From Acidovorax sp. 210-6 (GTDB lineage: Bacteria > Pseudomonadota > Gammaproteobacteria > Burkholderiales > Burkholderiaceae_C): 64,000 nucleotides of DNA. A program made the translations under genes and the position numbers. The stretch is taken from the NCBI RefSeq assembly GCF_010020825.1, contig NZ_JAACJE010000001.1, positions 3,100,001 through 3,164,000 of the forward strand, in the 5' to 3' direction. A model generated the notes under the pieces. That model saw nothing but the letters and a program-made list of their open reading frames with translations. It was not told the DNA's origin and ran no database searches. The stretch's first letter is position 1. Every line of letters begins with the position of its first letter. Of this stretch, positions 11,256 through 21,268 are shown in pieces.

Positions 11256-11821
11256 GGAGTGGTACGTTCCACGGACCAGCCCGACGGCCCACCAGCGGGC
11301 GGCACACGGTCCTGCAGAAAGCCGCGCAAGGCCTGCGCCGCGCTGCCCGCCAGATTGGCCAGGGTGTGCGCAGGCACGTCCCCGATCAGGCGCGCCAGAT
11401 CGTCCTCTACATCCCAGCGCAGGTTGTCGGCCAGCCATTGGATATCGCCGGCAAACTGCACATCCCCATCAATGCGCACGCTCGGGCGTTCTCCGCGCAG
11501 TGCGGCCTGCGCCAGATCCAGGGGCGACGCCTGCATGACCTCCAGGCGCAGATCGGGCGTGGCCGCTGGGGGTGCCAGATCAAAGAGGCCCGCCGGTGTG
11601 ACCCGCAGCGCCATGAAGAAATGGCGCCACTGCATGCGCACCACCCGCCCACGGCTCGGAACCAGCCGCTGGGTGGCCGCGCTTTCCTGCATCAAGACAT
11701 GGTTGAGCAGCAACACCACGCGGTGCTGCACCTCGTGCACCAGCCACTGCGGGGGCTGCGTGCCTGCGGCCATGCGCTCGAACACGCTGCCGACAAAAGA
11801 AAAAGGGGACTGTGTTGCCAT
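11252..11821 (-). CDS. ubiJ: Ubiquinone biosynthesis accessory factor UbiJ (SCP2 domain)
   Basis: The 189-aa protein has an SCP2-like lipid-binding fold: a C-terminal region with [34 protein letters not shown] (shown here only as a landmark), which matches the GDIQ...W-DxEdDLa pattern of UbiJ. UbiJ organises the soluble Ubi complex and binds ubiquinone intermediates. It is directly coupled to ubiB. Oddly, its start codon lies in the loop of a terminator-like hairpin at 11799-11828, and the Shine-Dalgarno-like GGGGA lies in the stem. Confidence 0.85.
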   Translation of the reverse strand: MATQSPFSFVGSVFERMAAGTQPPQWLVHEVQHRVVLLLNHVLMQESAATQRLVPSRGRVVRMQWRHFFMALRVTPAGLFDLAPPAATPDLRLEVMQASPLDLAQAALRGERPSVRIDGDVQFAGDIQWLADNLRWDVEDDLARLIGDVPAHTLANLAGSAAQALRGFLQDRVPPAGGPSGWSVERTTP

Positions 11822-11828
11822 AGTCCCC
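11799..11828 (-). terminator. Terminator-like hairpin over the ubiJ start
   Basis: On the minus strand GGGGACT pairs with AGTCCCC across a 10-base loop, followed by TTTTTC. It sits about 54 bp after the Tim44-like stop codon, and the ubiJ ATG (11819-11821) is inside the loop. It could end the upstream transcript, attenuate readthrough into ubiJ-ubiB, or mask the ubiJ ribosome-binding site. Confidence 0.6.
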
Positions 11829-11881
11829 GATTATTCCCCGAACCGCGCGCTCAGGCGCATGATCCGGTCAAATACACGGCT

Positions 11882-12877
11882 TTACTGCAGCGCCTGCACG
11901 CCCGCCACCAGCCAGCCGCTGCGCCCTTCCTTGGGCTTGGTCATGTTCCAGACTTCACGGAACGGGCTGGGGCCGGCCGAGGGCTCCTCGCGGATCAGGC
12001 CCGAGAACTCGACGCTGGCCATGTAGGCGTTGCCCACATCCTCGATACCGAGCAACTGTGCCTCCAGCATGACCACATCGGTCTGGTTGGGCTGGCCTGC
12101 GCCCTGGGCTTCGCGCTCGGCCAGCTGGCTGCGGATCTCGTCCAGCATGGCGTCGGTCATCATGGAGCGCAGGGTGGCCACATCGGCCTTGTCCCACGCA
12201 GCCTGCAGGGTGATGAAATTGCGCCGCGCAGCTTCGGTAAAGCCCGCCACGTCAAAACCCTCAGGCACGCCCCAGTTTTGCGAACCACCCAGTGCCGAAC
12301 CGATGACAGAGCCCGCACCCGCCTGGCGCTGCGCCTCGAACGCCATGCTGCTGCGCTCCCAAGGACGCGCCGAAGCGTCGTTGCCCACATTGGCGGGACT
12401 GTAGTCACGCGGCACCGACGCCTCCTGGGGAGAGGCCGCAGGCGCGCCCGCCCCCTGGAAGGCCAGAGGCGCACCACCCGCCACGGCAGGCGCCTTGCGG
12501 CCGCGCATCACCATGCGGATGACCGCGAAGGCCGCCACGGCGACCAACAACACCAACAGAAACTGACCGAAACCTTCCCCCATGCCCAGGCTGTGGGCCA
12601 GCCAGGCCAGGCCCAGGCCTGCCGCCAGGCCGCCCAGCATGGCGCCCCAGGGCTTTTTGGGGGCGGCCTGCGGCGCAGCCGCAGGCGTTGCGGGCTTGGC
12701 CGGTGCAGCGGCATTCTGTGTGGGAGCCCCTGGTGCAGCCGGGGGGGTGGCATCGCGTTGCGTCACATTGCTGGACTGCTGGCCCATCGATTTGCCTCCG
12801 CCCAGGCGCTTGGCCTGCGCTTCAGGCTGGACGAACACCAGGGCCAGCACAAACAGGGCAGACAAAAGGGTTTTCAT
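11882..12877 (-). CDS. Tim44-like domain protein
   Basis: The 331-aa protein starts with a signal peptide (MKTLLSALFVLALVFVQPEA), followed by a KRLGGGKSMG segment typical of bacterial Tim44-like proteins. A Pro/Ala-rich linker, two hydrophobic segments near residues 115-150 and a C-terminal Tim44/NTF2-like domain (FITLQAAWDKADVATLRSMMTD) come next. The bacterial function is not established; an envelope or membrane-associated role is inferred from the signal and transmembrane segments. GGAG precedes the ATG at 12877. It lies between ubiE and ubiJ on the same strand. Confidence 0.85.
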   Translation of the reverse strand: MKTLLSALFVLALVFVQPEAQAKRLGGGKSMGQQSSNVTQRDATPPAAPGAPTQNAAAPAKPATPAAAPQAAPKKPWGAMLGGLAAGLGLAWLAHSLGMGEGFGQFLLVLLVAVAAFAVIRMVMRGRKAPAVAGGAPLAFQGAGAPAASPQEASVPRDYSPANVGNDASARPWERSSMAFEAQRQAGAGSVIGSALGGSQNWGVPEGFDVAGFTEAARRNFITLQAAWDKADVATLRSMMTDAMLDEIRSQLAEREAQGAGQPNQTDVVMLEAQLLGIEDVGNAYMASVEFSGLIREEPSAGPSPFREVWNMTKPKEGRSGWLVAGVQALQ

Positions 12878-12916
12878 GGCGGGGATCTCCTTGGAAGTCA
12901 CACTTGCTATCTCAAC

Positions 12917-13648
12917 TCAACACTTGATACCCACATGCAGGGCGACCACGCCGCCAGTCATGTTGTGGTAGTCCACATGGCCGAAACCGGCCTCGTGCAT
13001 CATGGCCTTGAGCTCTTCCTGACCGGGGTGCATGCGGATGGATTCGGCGAGGTAGCGATAGCTGTCGGCATCGCCCGTGACCAGTTGACCCAGGCGCGGC
13101 AGGATGTTGAAGGAATACCAGTCGTAGGGCTTGGCCAATGGCTGGGCCACGCGCGAGAACTCCAGCACCAGCAGCTTGCCGCCGGGCCTGAGCACGCGGC
13201 ACATCTCGCGCAGCGCAATGTCCTTGTGCGTCATGTTGCGCAGGCCAAAGGCCACGCTGACCAGGTCAAAGTGCTGGTCGGGAAACGGGAGCTGCTCCGC
13301 ATCGCACACCAGGGTGGGCAACACCACGCCCTTGTCGATCAGTCGGTTGCGACCCACGCGCAACATGGCTTCGTTGATGTCGGTATGCACCACACGGCCA
13401 CTGGCGCCCACCTTGCGGGCAAAAGCCAGCGACAGGTCGCCCGTGCCCCCGGCAATGTCCAGCACCTGCTGGCCTTCCTGCAGGTTGGCCACCATCACGG
13501 TGTAGGCCTTCCAGGCGCGGTGCAGGCCACCGGACATCAGGTCGTTCATCAGGTCGTACTTGGACGCGACCGAGTCGAACACTCCGCGCACACGGCGTGC
13601 CTTTTCTTTCTCATCGACCGACTGGAAACCGAAATGCGTGGTGCTCAT
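12917..13648 (-). CDS. ubiE: Demethylmenaquinone/demethylubiquinone C-methyltransferase
   Basis: The 243-aa SAM-dependent methyltransferase begins [17 protein letters not shown] and has the UbiE signatures [17 protein letters not shown], motif [16 protein letters not shown] and [10 protein letters not shown]. It C-methylates the quinone ring in ubiquinone synthesis, and in menaquinone synthesis where that pathway exists. E. coli UbiE is 251 aa. The ATG at 13648 is chosen because the upstream in-frame residues are not family-like. It heads a ubiE, Tim44-like, ubiJ, ubiB run on one strand. Confidence 0.95.
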   Translation of the reverse strand: MSTTHFGFQSVDEKEKARRVRGVFDSVASKYDLMNDLMSGGLHRAWKAYTVMVANLQEGQQVLDIAGGTGDLSLAFARKVGASGRVVHTDINEAMLRVGRNRLIDKGVVLPTLVCDAEQLPFPDQHFDLVSVAFGLRNMTHKDIALREMCRVLRPGGKLLVLEFSRVAQPLAKPYDWYSFNILPRLGQLVTGDADSYRYLAESIRMHPGQEELKAMMHEAGFGHVDYHNMTGGVVALHVGIKC

Positions 13649-13724
13649 GGTGGAAATGCTAGCGGTGAAGGGTTCAACCCCGCGAATGCGTGGGATATAG
13701 GATTCTAAAGCCTTAGCGGCATCC

Positions 13725-13766
13725 AAGGCTTATCGATAAAGCGCCATCAGCTATAAAAATGATAGC
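13725..13766 (+). repeat. Interspersed short repeat, copy 2
   Basis: This copy (GGCTTATCGATAAAGCGCCA then TCAGCTATAAAAATGATAGC) keeps the 3' half of the repeat and a degenerate 5' half. It lies in the 141-bp gap between DUF971 and ubiE. Confidence 0.75.
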
Positions 13767-13789
13767 GCGCGAAGTGTTGCAAATTGGCT

Positions 13790-14230
13790 TTAGCCACAGC
13801 CGGAACCGGAGCCGCACCCCGATCCATGGCCATGGGAGGGCTTGCGCCCAGGCATGGGGGTGTCCCGGTCCACCCCTGCAGCCTCCAGGCGGCGCAGGTA
13901 ATCCTCCCACCGCGCAGCCTGGTGCTGGCCCAGCGCGTAGAGGTAGTCCCAGGAGTAGATGCCGCTGTCGTGCCCATCCGAGAACTGAAGCTTGACGGCG
14001 TAGTTGCCCACGGGCTCGATGTCGGCGATTTCCACATTCCGCTTGCCCGTCTGCAGCACCTCCTGGCCAGGGGCATGGCCCATGACCTCGGCCGATGGGG
14101 AATAGACGCGCAGCAGCTCAAACGGCAGGCGGAATGCAGCGCCGTCGGAGAACACCAGCTCCAACTGGCGCGACTGGCCGTGTACGGTGATGGATTGGGG
14201 GGTGGGTGAGCCGGAAGTGAGACCTGCCAT
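13790..14230 (-). CDS. DUF971 (GBBH-like N-terminal) protein
   Basis: The 146-aa product contains a DUF971 domain: LELVFSDGAAFRLPFELLRVYSPSAEV followed by VEIADIEPVGNYAVKLQFSDGHDSGIYSWDYLY (cited as landmarks). The fold is that of the N-terminal zinc domain of gamma-butyrobetaine hydroxylase. Stand-alone versions occur upstream of ubiE in many Betaproteobacteria and their role is uncertain. The C-terminus is His/Gly/Cys-rich (HGHGSGCGSGSGCG) and could bind metal. It is on the same strand as ubiE. Confidence 0.85.
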   Translation of the reverse strand: MAGLTSGSPTPQSITVHGQSRQLELVFSDGAAFRLPFELLRVYSPSAEVMGHAPGQEVLQTGKRNVEIADIEPVGNYAVKLQFSDGHDSGIYSWDYLYALGQHQAARWEDYLRRLEAAGVDRDTPMPGRKPSHGHGSGCGSGSGCG

Positions 14231-14350
14231 GGATACCTGCCTGAGAACATGGGCCTGTGCCAGAAAGAGCCCTATTGTCCCACTGCGCCAATGCCCAGCC
14301 CGCCAGCGCAGGCAAGCCTGTGGCACTGGCTTGGCATACGATGCGCTGCC

Positions 14351-15214
14351 ATGCCCTCGCGCCATTCATACACCATGCCCCTGCTGCTGACCTTTGCAAC
14401 CCTTGCCGCCCTAATGCTGACGGCGCTGGCGCTGCTGCGCTGGCACGACGCCCGAGCCGACAGACAAGAGTGGCTTCGCCTGGCGGCCTTGCAGCCCTCT
14501 GACCCCGGGCGCTTCAACCACGCCATGGTGGCGGAGCTGCCGGAGCCCGCACGCAGATTCTTCCAATTCAGCATTGAAGAGGGTGCCAGGCTGTGGACGG
14601 TAGCCGAGATCGACATGGGCGGCCAGTTCAGCCTGGGCAGCAAGGAGCAGCCCCGCTACCAGCCCATGCAGGCCTGGCAGATACTGGCGGCACCGCACGG
14701 CTTTGTCTGGCAGCTGAAACTGCCCGGTGCGCTGCCCGTTTCGGGATCGGATGCCGGTCACTGGACCCGTTTTCGCCTGCTGGGGCTGGTGCCTGTGGCG
14801 CGCCAGGGCGGGGACGACGACCACACGCGGTCAGCCTTTGGCCGTTACGTGGCCGAGGCTTTGCTGTGGACGCCGGCGGCCTTGCTGCCCGGCCCCGGGG
14901 TCGAGTGGAAAGCTCTTTCAGAGCACAGTGCCCGGGTGACTGTGCGCCACCAGGGGCTGGAGCAGGCCGTGGACCTGCACGTGGACGCCCAAGGGCAGCC
15001 ACTGCATGTGCAGTTCATGCGCTGGAGCAATGCCAATGCGGAGCGCATGTACCGCGAGCAACCCTTTGGGGCCGTGCCGTCCCAGTTTCAGCCGGTACAG
15101 GGTTTTCGCGTTCCGCTGCGCGTCGAGGCGGGCAATCACTACGGCACCGAAGCCTACTTCCCCTTCTTCAAGGCCGAGGTCACGGCCTTGCGATTTCCGC
15201 CCCCCCGGCCATAG
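14351..15214 (+). CDS. DUF6920/DUF6544-like membrane-anchored protein
   Basis: The product is about 287 aa with an N-terminal hydrophobic anchor (PLLLTFATLAALMLTALALL). Its globular domain has PEPARRFFQF, DAGHWTRFRLLGLVPVAR and FGRYVAEALLWTPAALLPG, which resemble the DUF6920 (older name DUF6544) family. Function is unknown. Two starts are possible, ATG at 14351 or at 14375, and neither has a strong Shine-Dalgarno sequence. It is the only plus-strand gene here, divergent from DUF971, and its last 35 bases overlap the end of the HIT gene. Confidence 0.65.
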   Translation: MPSRHSYTMPLLLTFATLAALMLTALALLRWHDARADRQEWLRLAALQPSDPGRFNHAMVAELPEPARRFFQFSIEEGARLWTVAEIDMGGQFSLGSKEQPRYQPMQAWQILAAPHGFVWQLKLPGALPVSGSDAGHWTRFRLLGLVPVARQGGDDDHTRSAFGRYVAEALLWTPAALLPGPGVEWKALSEHSARVTVRHQGLEQAVDLHVDAQGQPLHVQFMRWSNANAERMYREQPFGAVPSQFQPVQGFRVPLRVEAGNHYGTEAYFPFFKAEVTALRFPPPRP

Positions 15215-15638
15215 CCACAGCCGCCTGCAAGCGCGCGTGCAACTGCCCATCCAGCGCAGGCAGGCGCTCGCGCAGGGCGTCTTCCTGGGCGCTGTCGCGC
15301 CCGCGCTGGGCTGCCGCCCAGATGGGTGCAGGGAAATGACTGTCCCAGCCAAAGCGCGCAATCACATGCCAGTGCAGGTGCGGCACCATGTTGCCCAGGG
15401 CGGCGAGGTTGACCTTGGTGGGTGCCAAGTGCTCGCGCAACACCTGCTCGACCACCGTGACGGCGTCCATGCAGTGCCGGCGCTCGGCCTGCGTCAGGTC
15501 GGAGAACTCGGCCACATGGGCGTTCCAGACCACGCGGTAAAACGCCGGGAAGCCCGGCTCGTCGGCGCGGATCACGCGCAGGTGCGTGCCGCGCCAAACC
15601 AGCTGTCCGCCGTCCGTCATGCACAGCGGACAGGTCAT
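15180..15638 (-). CDS. HIT-family protein (nucleotide hydrolase/transferase superfamily)
   Basis: The 152-aa protein has an N-terminal CxxC (MTCPLC) and the HIT triad HLHWHVIAR near residue 95. HIT proteins hydrolyse nucleotidyl bonds on dinucleotides or aminoacyl- and phosphoramidate-nucleotides; the substrate here is not known. The initiator ATG shares one base with the TGA of the upstream FAD/Fe-S oxidoreductase (TGATG), so translation is coupled. Confidence 0.88.
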   Translation of the reverse strand: MTCPLCMTDGGQLVWRGTHLRVIRADEPGFPAFYRVVWNAHVAEFSDLTQAERRHCMDAVTVVEQVLREHLAPTKVNLAALGNMVPHLHWHVIARFGWDSHFPAPIWAAAQRGRDSAQEDALRERLPALDGQLHARLQAAVAMAGGAEIARP

Positions 15639-18600
15639 CACACCAGCACCCGCTCGATGCCGCCCGCGTTGGCCTTGGCCACGTACTCGGGCAGCCAGTT
15701 CTCGCCAATGATCTGCTTGGCCATCTCGATGACGATGTAGTCGGCTTCGAGCAGGCCGGTGGAGAGGTCGTCCTGGTAGCGCGTGATGCCCTGCAGGCAG
15801 CTCGGGCAGCTGGTCAGGATCTTGATGTTGTCCTGCGCGCCCACGGCGCCGCTGGCGCGCAGTTGCGCTTCGCCCTTGCGGATTTCCTGCTCCTTGCGAA
15901 AGCGCACCTGGGTGGAGATGTCGGGCCGGGTTACGCCCAGCGTGCCCGATTCGCCACAGCAGCGCTCGCTCTTGAGCACCTTGTCGCCCACCAGGGCGCG
16001 CACGGTCTTCATCGAGTCGCCCTGCTTCATGGGGTTGTGGCAGGGCTCGTGGTACAGGTAGCCGCCCTGCCCAGCCGGCAGCGTGATGCCTTTTTCGAGC
16101 AGGTATTCGTGGATGTCGATGATGCGGCAGCCCGGGAAGATCTTGTCGAACTCGTAGCCCTGGAGCTGGTCGTAGCAGGTGCCGCAACTCACTACCACGG
16201 TCTGGATGTCCAGGTAGTTGAGCGTGTTGGCCACGCGGTGGAAGAGCACCCGGTTGTCGGTGATCATCTTCTCGGCCTTGTCGAACTGGCCGCTGCCGCG
16301 CTGGGGGTAGCCGCAGCACAGGTAGCCCGGCGGCAGCACGGTCTGCACGCCCGCATGCCACAGCATGGCCTGCGTGGCCAGGCCCACCTGGCTGAACAGG
16401 CGCTCAGAGCCGCAGCCGGGGAAGTAGAACACCGCCTCCGTGTCGGCCGTGGTGGTGGCCGGGTCGCGGATGATGGGCACGTAGTCCTTGTTCTCGATGT
16501 CCAGCAGCGCGCGTGCTGTCTTGGTGGGCAGACCGCCGGGGAGCTTCTTGTTGACGAAGTGGATCACCTGCTCCTTGACCGGCGCCGGGCCCACGCTGGC
16601 AGGCGGGCGCTGCGTCTGGCGGCGCGAGATGCTGCGCAGCACGTCCACCGCCATGCGCTGCGCCTTGAAGCCCGCGCCCACCATGGCGGCGCGCAGCAGC
16701 TTGATGGTGTCGGGATTGGTGGCATTGAGCATGGCCATGGCCAGCTTGTTGCCGGGGCGCCAGCTCTTCTTGCCCATCTTGCGCAGCAGGTTGCGCATGT
16801 TCATGGTGACGTCACCAAAGTCGATCTTCACCGGGCAAGGCGTGTAGCACTTGTGGCACACGGTGCAGTGGTCGGACACGTCCTCGAACTCCTGCCAGTG
16901 CTTGATGCTCACGCCCCGGCGCGTCTGCTCTTCGTACAAAAAGGCCTCGACCAGCAGCGAGGTGGCCAGGATCTTGTTGCGCGGCGAGTACAGCAGGTTG
17001 GCGCGCGGTACATGCGTGGCGCACACGGGCTTGCACTTGCCGCAGCGCAGGCAGTCCTTCACGCTGTCGGCAATGGCGCCGATGTCGCTCTGCTGCATGA
17101 TCAGCGACTCGTGCCCCATGAGGCCGAAGCTGGGCGTGTAGGCGTTGGTCAGGTCGGCGAACAGCGGCAAGGAATCCTGGGCATTTTTGGCCTCTGACGC
17201 TTTCTCAGCAAGCGCTGAATGCTCCTGATTTCGTAGCAACTTACCCTTGTTGAAGCGGCCGTGGGGATCGACGCGCTGCTTGTACTGCGCAAAGGGGCGC
17301 AGCTCGTCTTCGGACAGAAACTCCAGCTTGGTGATGCCGATGCCGTGCTCGCCCGAGATCACGCCGCCCAGGCTGCGCGCCAGGTGCATGATGCGCCCCA
17401 CCGCTTCGTGCGCGGTCTGCAGCATCTCGTAGTCGTCGCTGTTGACGGGGATGTTGGTGTGCACGTTGCCGTCGCCCGCGTGCATGTGCAGCGCCACCCA
17501 CACGCGGCCCTTGAGCACCCGCTGGTGGATGGCCGTGCACTCGGCCAGCAGGGGCGCAAAGGCGCCACCATTGAAGATCTGCTGCAGCGGGGCGCGGATT
17601 TGCGTCTTCCAGCTGGCGCGCAGGCTGTGGTCCTGCAGTTGCGGGAACAGTGTGTCCACCTCGCGCAGCCACTGCGCCCACAGGCCACGCACCTCGGCCA
17701 CCAGGGCCAGGGCCTGCTGCACGCGGTCTTCCAGCAGCTCGGCGCTGGGCAGCTCGCTGGCGTCGTCGGTCTTGCCCAGCGGCAGGTTGCCCCGGCGCAG
17801 GAAGGCGTCCAGCTCGTCGCACAGGCGCAGCTTGTTGCGCAGCGACAGCTCGATGTTGATGCGCTCGATGCCGTCGGTGTATTCCCACATGCGTGGCAGC
17901 GGGATCACCACGTCCTCGTTGATCTTGAAGGCGTTGGTGTGGCGGCTGATGGCCGCCGTGCGCTTGCGGTCCAGCCAGAACTTCTTGCGTGCCTCGGGGC
18001 TGATGGCCACAAAGCCCTCGCCGCTGCGCGAGTTGGCGATGCGCACCACCTCACTGGTGGCGCGGGCCACGGCGTCCTGGTCGTCGCCGGCGATGTCGCC
18101 CACCAGCACCATCTTGGGTAGCCCGCCGCGCTTGGACTTGGTGGCATAACCCACGGCCTTGAGGTAGCGGTCGTCCAGGTGTTCCAGGCCGGCCAGCACC
18201 ACGCCCGAGCGCTTTTGCTCGGCGAACATGAAGTCCTTGATCTCGACGATGCTGGGCACGGCGTCCTTGGCATTGCCGAAGAATTCCAGGCACACGGTGC
18301 GCGTGTGCGCGGGCATGCGGTGCACCACCCAGCGTGCGCTGGTGATGAGGCCGTCGCAGCCCTCCTTCTGCACCCCTGGCAGGCCCGACAGGAACTTGTC
18401 GGTCACGTCCTTGCCCAGGCCCTCCTTGCGGAATTGCGCGCCGGGAATGTCCAGCCGCTCGGTGCGCACCGGTGTCTTGCCGTCGGCTTCGAAGTAGCGC
18501 AGCTCAAAGCTGGCCATGGCAGCGTCGTGGATCTTGCCCAGGTTGTGGTCCAGGCGCACCACCTCCAGCCATTGCGCGTCAGGCGTCACCATGCGCCAGC

Positions 18601-19552
18601 TCGCCAGGTTGTCCAGCGCCGTGCCCCACAGCACGGCCTTCTTGCCGCCCGCGTTCATGGCGACGTTGCCGCCGATGCACGAGGCCTCGGCGCTGGTGGG
18701 GTCCACGGCAAACACGTAGCCGCCGCGCTCGGCGGCATCGGCCACGCGCTGGGTCACCACACCGGCTTCGGTCCAGATGGTGGCCACCTCGCGGTCCAGC
18801 CCGGGCAGGCGCACCATCTCGACCTCGGTCATGGCCTCGAGCTTTTCGGTGTTGATGACGGCGCTGCGGTCGGTCAGCGGAATGGCGCCGCCGGTGTAGC
18901 CCGTGCCGCCCCCGCGCGGGATGACGGTCAGCCCCAGCTCGAAGCAGCCCTTGACCAGCCCGGCCATCTCGGCCTCGGTGTCGGGGGTCAGCACCACGAA
19001 GGGGTATTCCACGCGCCAGTCGGTCGCGTCGGTCACATGGCTCACGCGCGAGAGGCCGTCGAACTTGATGTTGTCGCCCGCCGTCAGCCGCCCCAGCACC
19101 CGGCGTGCCTTGCGGCGCAGTTCGGCCGTCTGCTGGAACGAGGCGTCAAACCGCCCCACCGCAGCGCGTGCGGCCTCCAGCAGCTCGCCCACCAGCGCGT
19201 CGCGCGCGGCATCCTTGTCGGGGGTGCGGCGCTTTTGCACCTCACCCAGGCGGTGCTCCAGCGCCTGCACCAGCTGGCGGCGCCGCTGGGGGTTGTCCAG
19301 CAGGTCGTCCTGCAGGTAGGGGTTGCGCTGCACCACCCAGATATCGCCCAGCACCTCGTAGAGCATGCGCGCCGAGCGGCCGGTCTGGCGCTCCTGGCGC
19401 AGCTGCTGCAGGGTGCCCCAGGCCTTCATCCCCAGCAGGCGGATGACGATCTCGCGGTCCGAAAAGCTCGTGTAGTTGTAGGGAATCTCGCGCAAACGCA
19501 CGGGTTCGGGGGCCTGCGCCGTGAGGGCGGCCAACGCGGTGGGGGCATTCAT
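15638..19552 (-). CDS. Giant FAD/FMN-linked oxidoreductase with Fe-S and CCG domains
   Basis: The 1304-aa cytoplasmic or membrane-peripheral flavoprotein joins what are often separate subunits. The order is an N-terminal DUF3683 region, a PCMH-type FAD domain ([18 protein letters not shown] near residue 210), an FAD-oxidase C-terminal domain ([15 protein letters not shown]), two 4Fe-4S motifs ([11 protein letters not shown] and [11 protein letters not shown]), and two Cys-rich CCG modules (FPGCGSE...CCGYPQ and CGTCYDQ...CCGESG). This layout resembles D-lactate/glycolate dehydrogenases with a GlpC/GlcF-like partner fused on. The electron donor is probably a 2-hydroxy acid, but that is inference. 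Residues about 771-790, between the FAD and Fe-S parts, are encoded by the interspersed short repeat. Confidence 0.88.
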   Translation of the reverse strand: MNAPTALAALTAQAPEPVRLREIPYNYTSFSDREIVIRLLGMKAWGTLQQLRQERQTGRSARMLYEVLGDIWVVQRNPYLQDDLLDNPQRRRQLVQALEHRLGEVQKRRTPDKDAARDALVGELLEAARAAVGRFDASFQQTAELRRKARRVLGRLTAGDNIKFDGLSRVSHVTDATDWRVEYPFVVLTPDTEAEMAGLVKGCFELGLTVIPRGGGTGYTGGAIPLTDRSAVINTEKLEAMTEVEMVRLPGLDREVATIWTEAGVVTQRVADAAERGGYVFAVDPTSAEASCIGGNVAMNAGGKKAVLWGTALDNLASWRMVTPDAQWLEVVRLDHNLGKIHDAAMASFELRYFEADGKTPVRTERLDIPGAQFRKEGLGKDVTDKFLSGLPGVQKEGCDGLITSARWVVHRMPAHTRTVCLEFFGNAKDAVPSIVEIKDFMFAEQKRSGVVLAGLEHLDDRYLKAVGYATKSKRGGLPKMVLVGDIAGDDQDAVARATSEVVRIANSRSGEGFVAISPEARKKFWLDRKRTAAISRHTNAFKINEDVVIPLPRMWEYTDGIERINIELSLRNKLRLCDELDAFLRRGNLPLGKTDDASELPSAELLEDRVQQALALVAEVRGLWAQWLREVDTLFPQLQDHSLRASWKTQIRAPLQQIFNGGAFAPLLAECTAIHQRVLKGRVWVALHMHAGDGNVHTNIPVNSDDYEMLQTAHEAVGRIMHLARSLGGVISGEHGIGITKLEFLSEDELRPFAQYKQRVDPHGRFNKGKLLRNQEHSALAEKASEAKNAQDSLPLFADLTNAYTPSFGLMGHESLIMQQSDIGAIADSVKDCLRCGKCKPVCATHVPRANLLYSPRNKILATSLLVEAFLYEEQTRRGVSIKHWQEFEDVSDHCTVCHKCYTPCPVKIDFGDVTMNMRNLLRKMGKKSWRPGNKLAMAMLNATNPDTIKLLRAAMVGAGFKAQRMAVDVLRSISRRQTQRPPASVGPAPVKEQVIHFVNKKLPGGLPTKTARALLDIENKDYVPIIRDPATTTADTEAVFYFPGCGSERLFSQVGLATQAMLWHAGVQTVLPPGYLCCGYPQRGSGQFDKAEKMITDNRVLFHRVANTLNYLDIQTVVVSCGTCYDQLQGYEFDKIFPGCRIIDIHEYLLEKGITLPAGQGGYLYHEPCHNPMKQGDSMKTVRALVGDKVLKSERCCGESGTLGVTRPDISTQVRFRKEQEIRKGEAQLRASGAVGAQDNIKILTSCPSCLQGITRYQDDLSTGLLEADYIVIEMAKQIIGENWLPEYVAKANAGGIERVLV
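17184..17239 (+). repeat. Interspersed short repeat inside the FAD/Fe-S gene
   Basis: The plus strand reads TTTTTGGCCTCTGACGCTTT, then CAGCAAGCGCTGAATGCTCC and TGATTTCGTAGCAA, matching the repeat with scattered substitutions. It stays open on the coding strand and supplies an [19 protein letters not shown]-like linker between the flavin and Fe-S portions. Confidence 0.7.
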
Positions 19553-19749
19553 TCGGTGGAACCTGGGTTAGGGCAGTGCGCCTCGGGCCTGCGCTCAACG
19601 GGTTTGCCGGGGCAAAACGCTGTGCGCAGGCTACAGCCTGGGAGACTCGGAACCTGACATTCTAAAAAATTGACGCATCGCCCGCTGCAGCGCAGGCGAC
19701 GCATCCCCGGCCAGCCCGTTGCCACTGCGCAGCGGACAGGCCCAGTCGA

Positions 19750-20979
19750 TCAGAACAGCACGCGGCAGCGCAGCGTGTGCGGCACCTGCTGGAGCTTTTG
19801 CAGCGCCAGTTCGGACGATTCGGCATCGATGTCGATCACCACATAGCCGATGGCCTCGTTGGTCTGCAGGTACTGGGCGGACACGTTGATCTGGTTGTCG
19901 GAGAAGATGCGGTTGATCTCGGACAGCACGCCCGGCACGTTGCGGTGCACATGCAGCAGACGGTGCTTGCCACTCTGGGCCGGCAGGGCCACGGCCGGGA
20001 AGTTGACCGACGAGGTGGTCGTGCCGTTGTCGCTGTAGCGCACGAGCTTCTCGGCCACTTCCACGCCGATGTTGGCCTGCGCCTCCAGCGTGGAGCCGCC
20101 GATGTGCGGCGTGATGATGACGTTGTCCAGCCCGCGCAGGGGCGAGACGAATTCATCCTTGTTGGTGCGCGGCTCGACCGGGAACACGTCCACCGCCGCG
20201 CCGAGCAGCTTGCCAGCCTTGAGCGCATCGGCCAGCGGCTCGATCTCGACCACCGTGCCGCGCGAGGCGTTGATGAGGATACTGCCCGGCTTCATAGCGG
20301 CGATTTCGGCGGCGCCGATCATCCACTGCGTGGACGGCAGCTCGGGCACATGCAGCGAGACGATGTCGCTCTGCGCCAGCAGGTCCTTCAGGTTGGCCGC
20401 CTGGCGTGCGTTGCCCAGCGGCAGCTTGGCCACCACGTCATGGAACACCACCTGCATGCCCAGCGCCTCGGCCAGCACCGAGAGCTGCGAGCCAATGGCG
20501 CCATAGCCCACGATGCCCAGCGTCTTGCCGCGTGCCTCGAAGGCGTTCTCGGCACTCTTGAGCCAGCCACCGCGGTGCGCCACGGCGTTTTTCTCAGGCA
20601 CGCCGCGCAACAGCAAAATGGCCTCGGCCAGCACCAGCTCGGCCACCGAGCGGGTGTTGGAATAGGGCGCATTGAACACGGCGATGCCCCGGTCGCGCGC
20701 GGCGTTCAGGTCCACCTGGTTGGTGCCGATGCAAAAGCACCCGATGGCCACGAGCTTGTGCGCGTGTGCCAGCACCTCGGCCGTGAGCTGGGTGCGCGAG
20801 CGGATGCCGATGAAGTGCACATCAGCGATGCGCTGGATGAGTTCGTCCTGCGGCAGTGCACCGGAGAGGGATTCGATCTGGCTGTAACCGGCGTTTTGCA
20901 GCACCTGCAAGGCAGAGGGGTGCAGGCCTTCGAGCAACAGAAACTTGATCTTGCTTTTGTCGAGCGAGGTGGGGTTCAT
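19750..20979 (-). CDS. serA: D-3-phosphoglycerate dehydrogenase
   Basis: This 409-aa enzyme oxidises 3-phosphoglycerate to 3-phosphohydroxypyruvate, the first step of serine synthesis. It has a Rossmann GIVGYGAIGSQ motif, catalytic Arg in INASRGTVV, His in TPHIGGST, and a C-terminal ACT domain (LLHVHRNVPGVLSEINRIF) that binds serine as feedback inhibitor in the E. coli enzyme (410 aa). AGGA six bases before the ATG at 20979 fixes the start; an upstream open stretch is not family-like. The 197-bp gap before the FAD gene shows no clear signal. Confidence 0.96.
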   Translation of the reverse strand: MNPTSLDKSKIKFLLLEGLHPSALQVLQNAGYSQIESLSGALPQDELIQRIADVHFIGIRSRTQLTAEVLAHAHKLVAIGCFCIGTNQVDLNAARDRGIAVFNAPYSNTRSVAELVLAEAILLLRGVPEKNAVAHRGGWLKSAENAFEARGKTLGIVGYGAIGSQLSVLAEALGMQVVFHDVVAKLPLGNARQAANLKDLLAQSDIVSLHVPELPSTQWMIGAAEIAAMKPGSILINASRGTVVEIEPLADALKAGKLLGAAVDVFPVEPRTNKDEFVSPLRGLDNVIITPHIGGSTLEAQANIGVEVAEKLVRYSDNGTTTSSVNFPAVALPAQSGKHRLLHVHRNVPGVLSEINRIFSDNQINVSAQYLQTNEAIGYVVIDIDAESSELALQKLQQVPHTLRCRVLF

Positions 20980-21268
20980 GGCAGTCCTGGGTCGGTGAAG
21001 CGCAGGCGGCCCGCCACAGGGGCGCCCAGCTTCGGGATGGCGGGCCATCCTAGCATGGTGCGGCGCACAAAACCGCCTTATGGAGAGGCGCCACTACCAG
21101 CGTCAGGGGCAAGGGGTTTGCACCTGCATACCGGGGTTTACCCGGTCACTCCAGACGCCCCGGCGTGGTTACAAAGGCCCTTCGCGGGTGTGACGACTTC
21201 TTTCTGTAACAATTTCGCCATACGCTGTTTGCTTTTCACTGTCCTACCTTTCCCCAAGGAGCAACCGC

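Noticed and set aside
21204-21221. Pho-box-like CTGTAACAATTTCGCCAT upstream of ugpB
   Set aside because: Only one half-site resembles CTGTCAT; the second half is poor. Phosphate control of ugp is known in E. coli, but the sequence does not support a site here.
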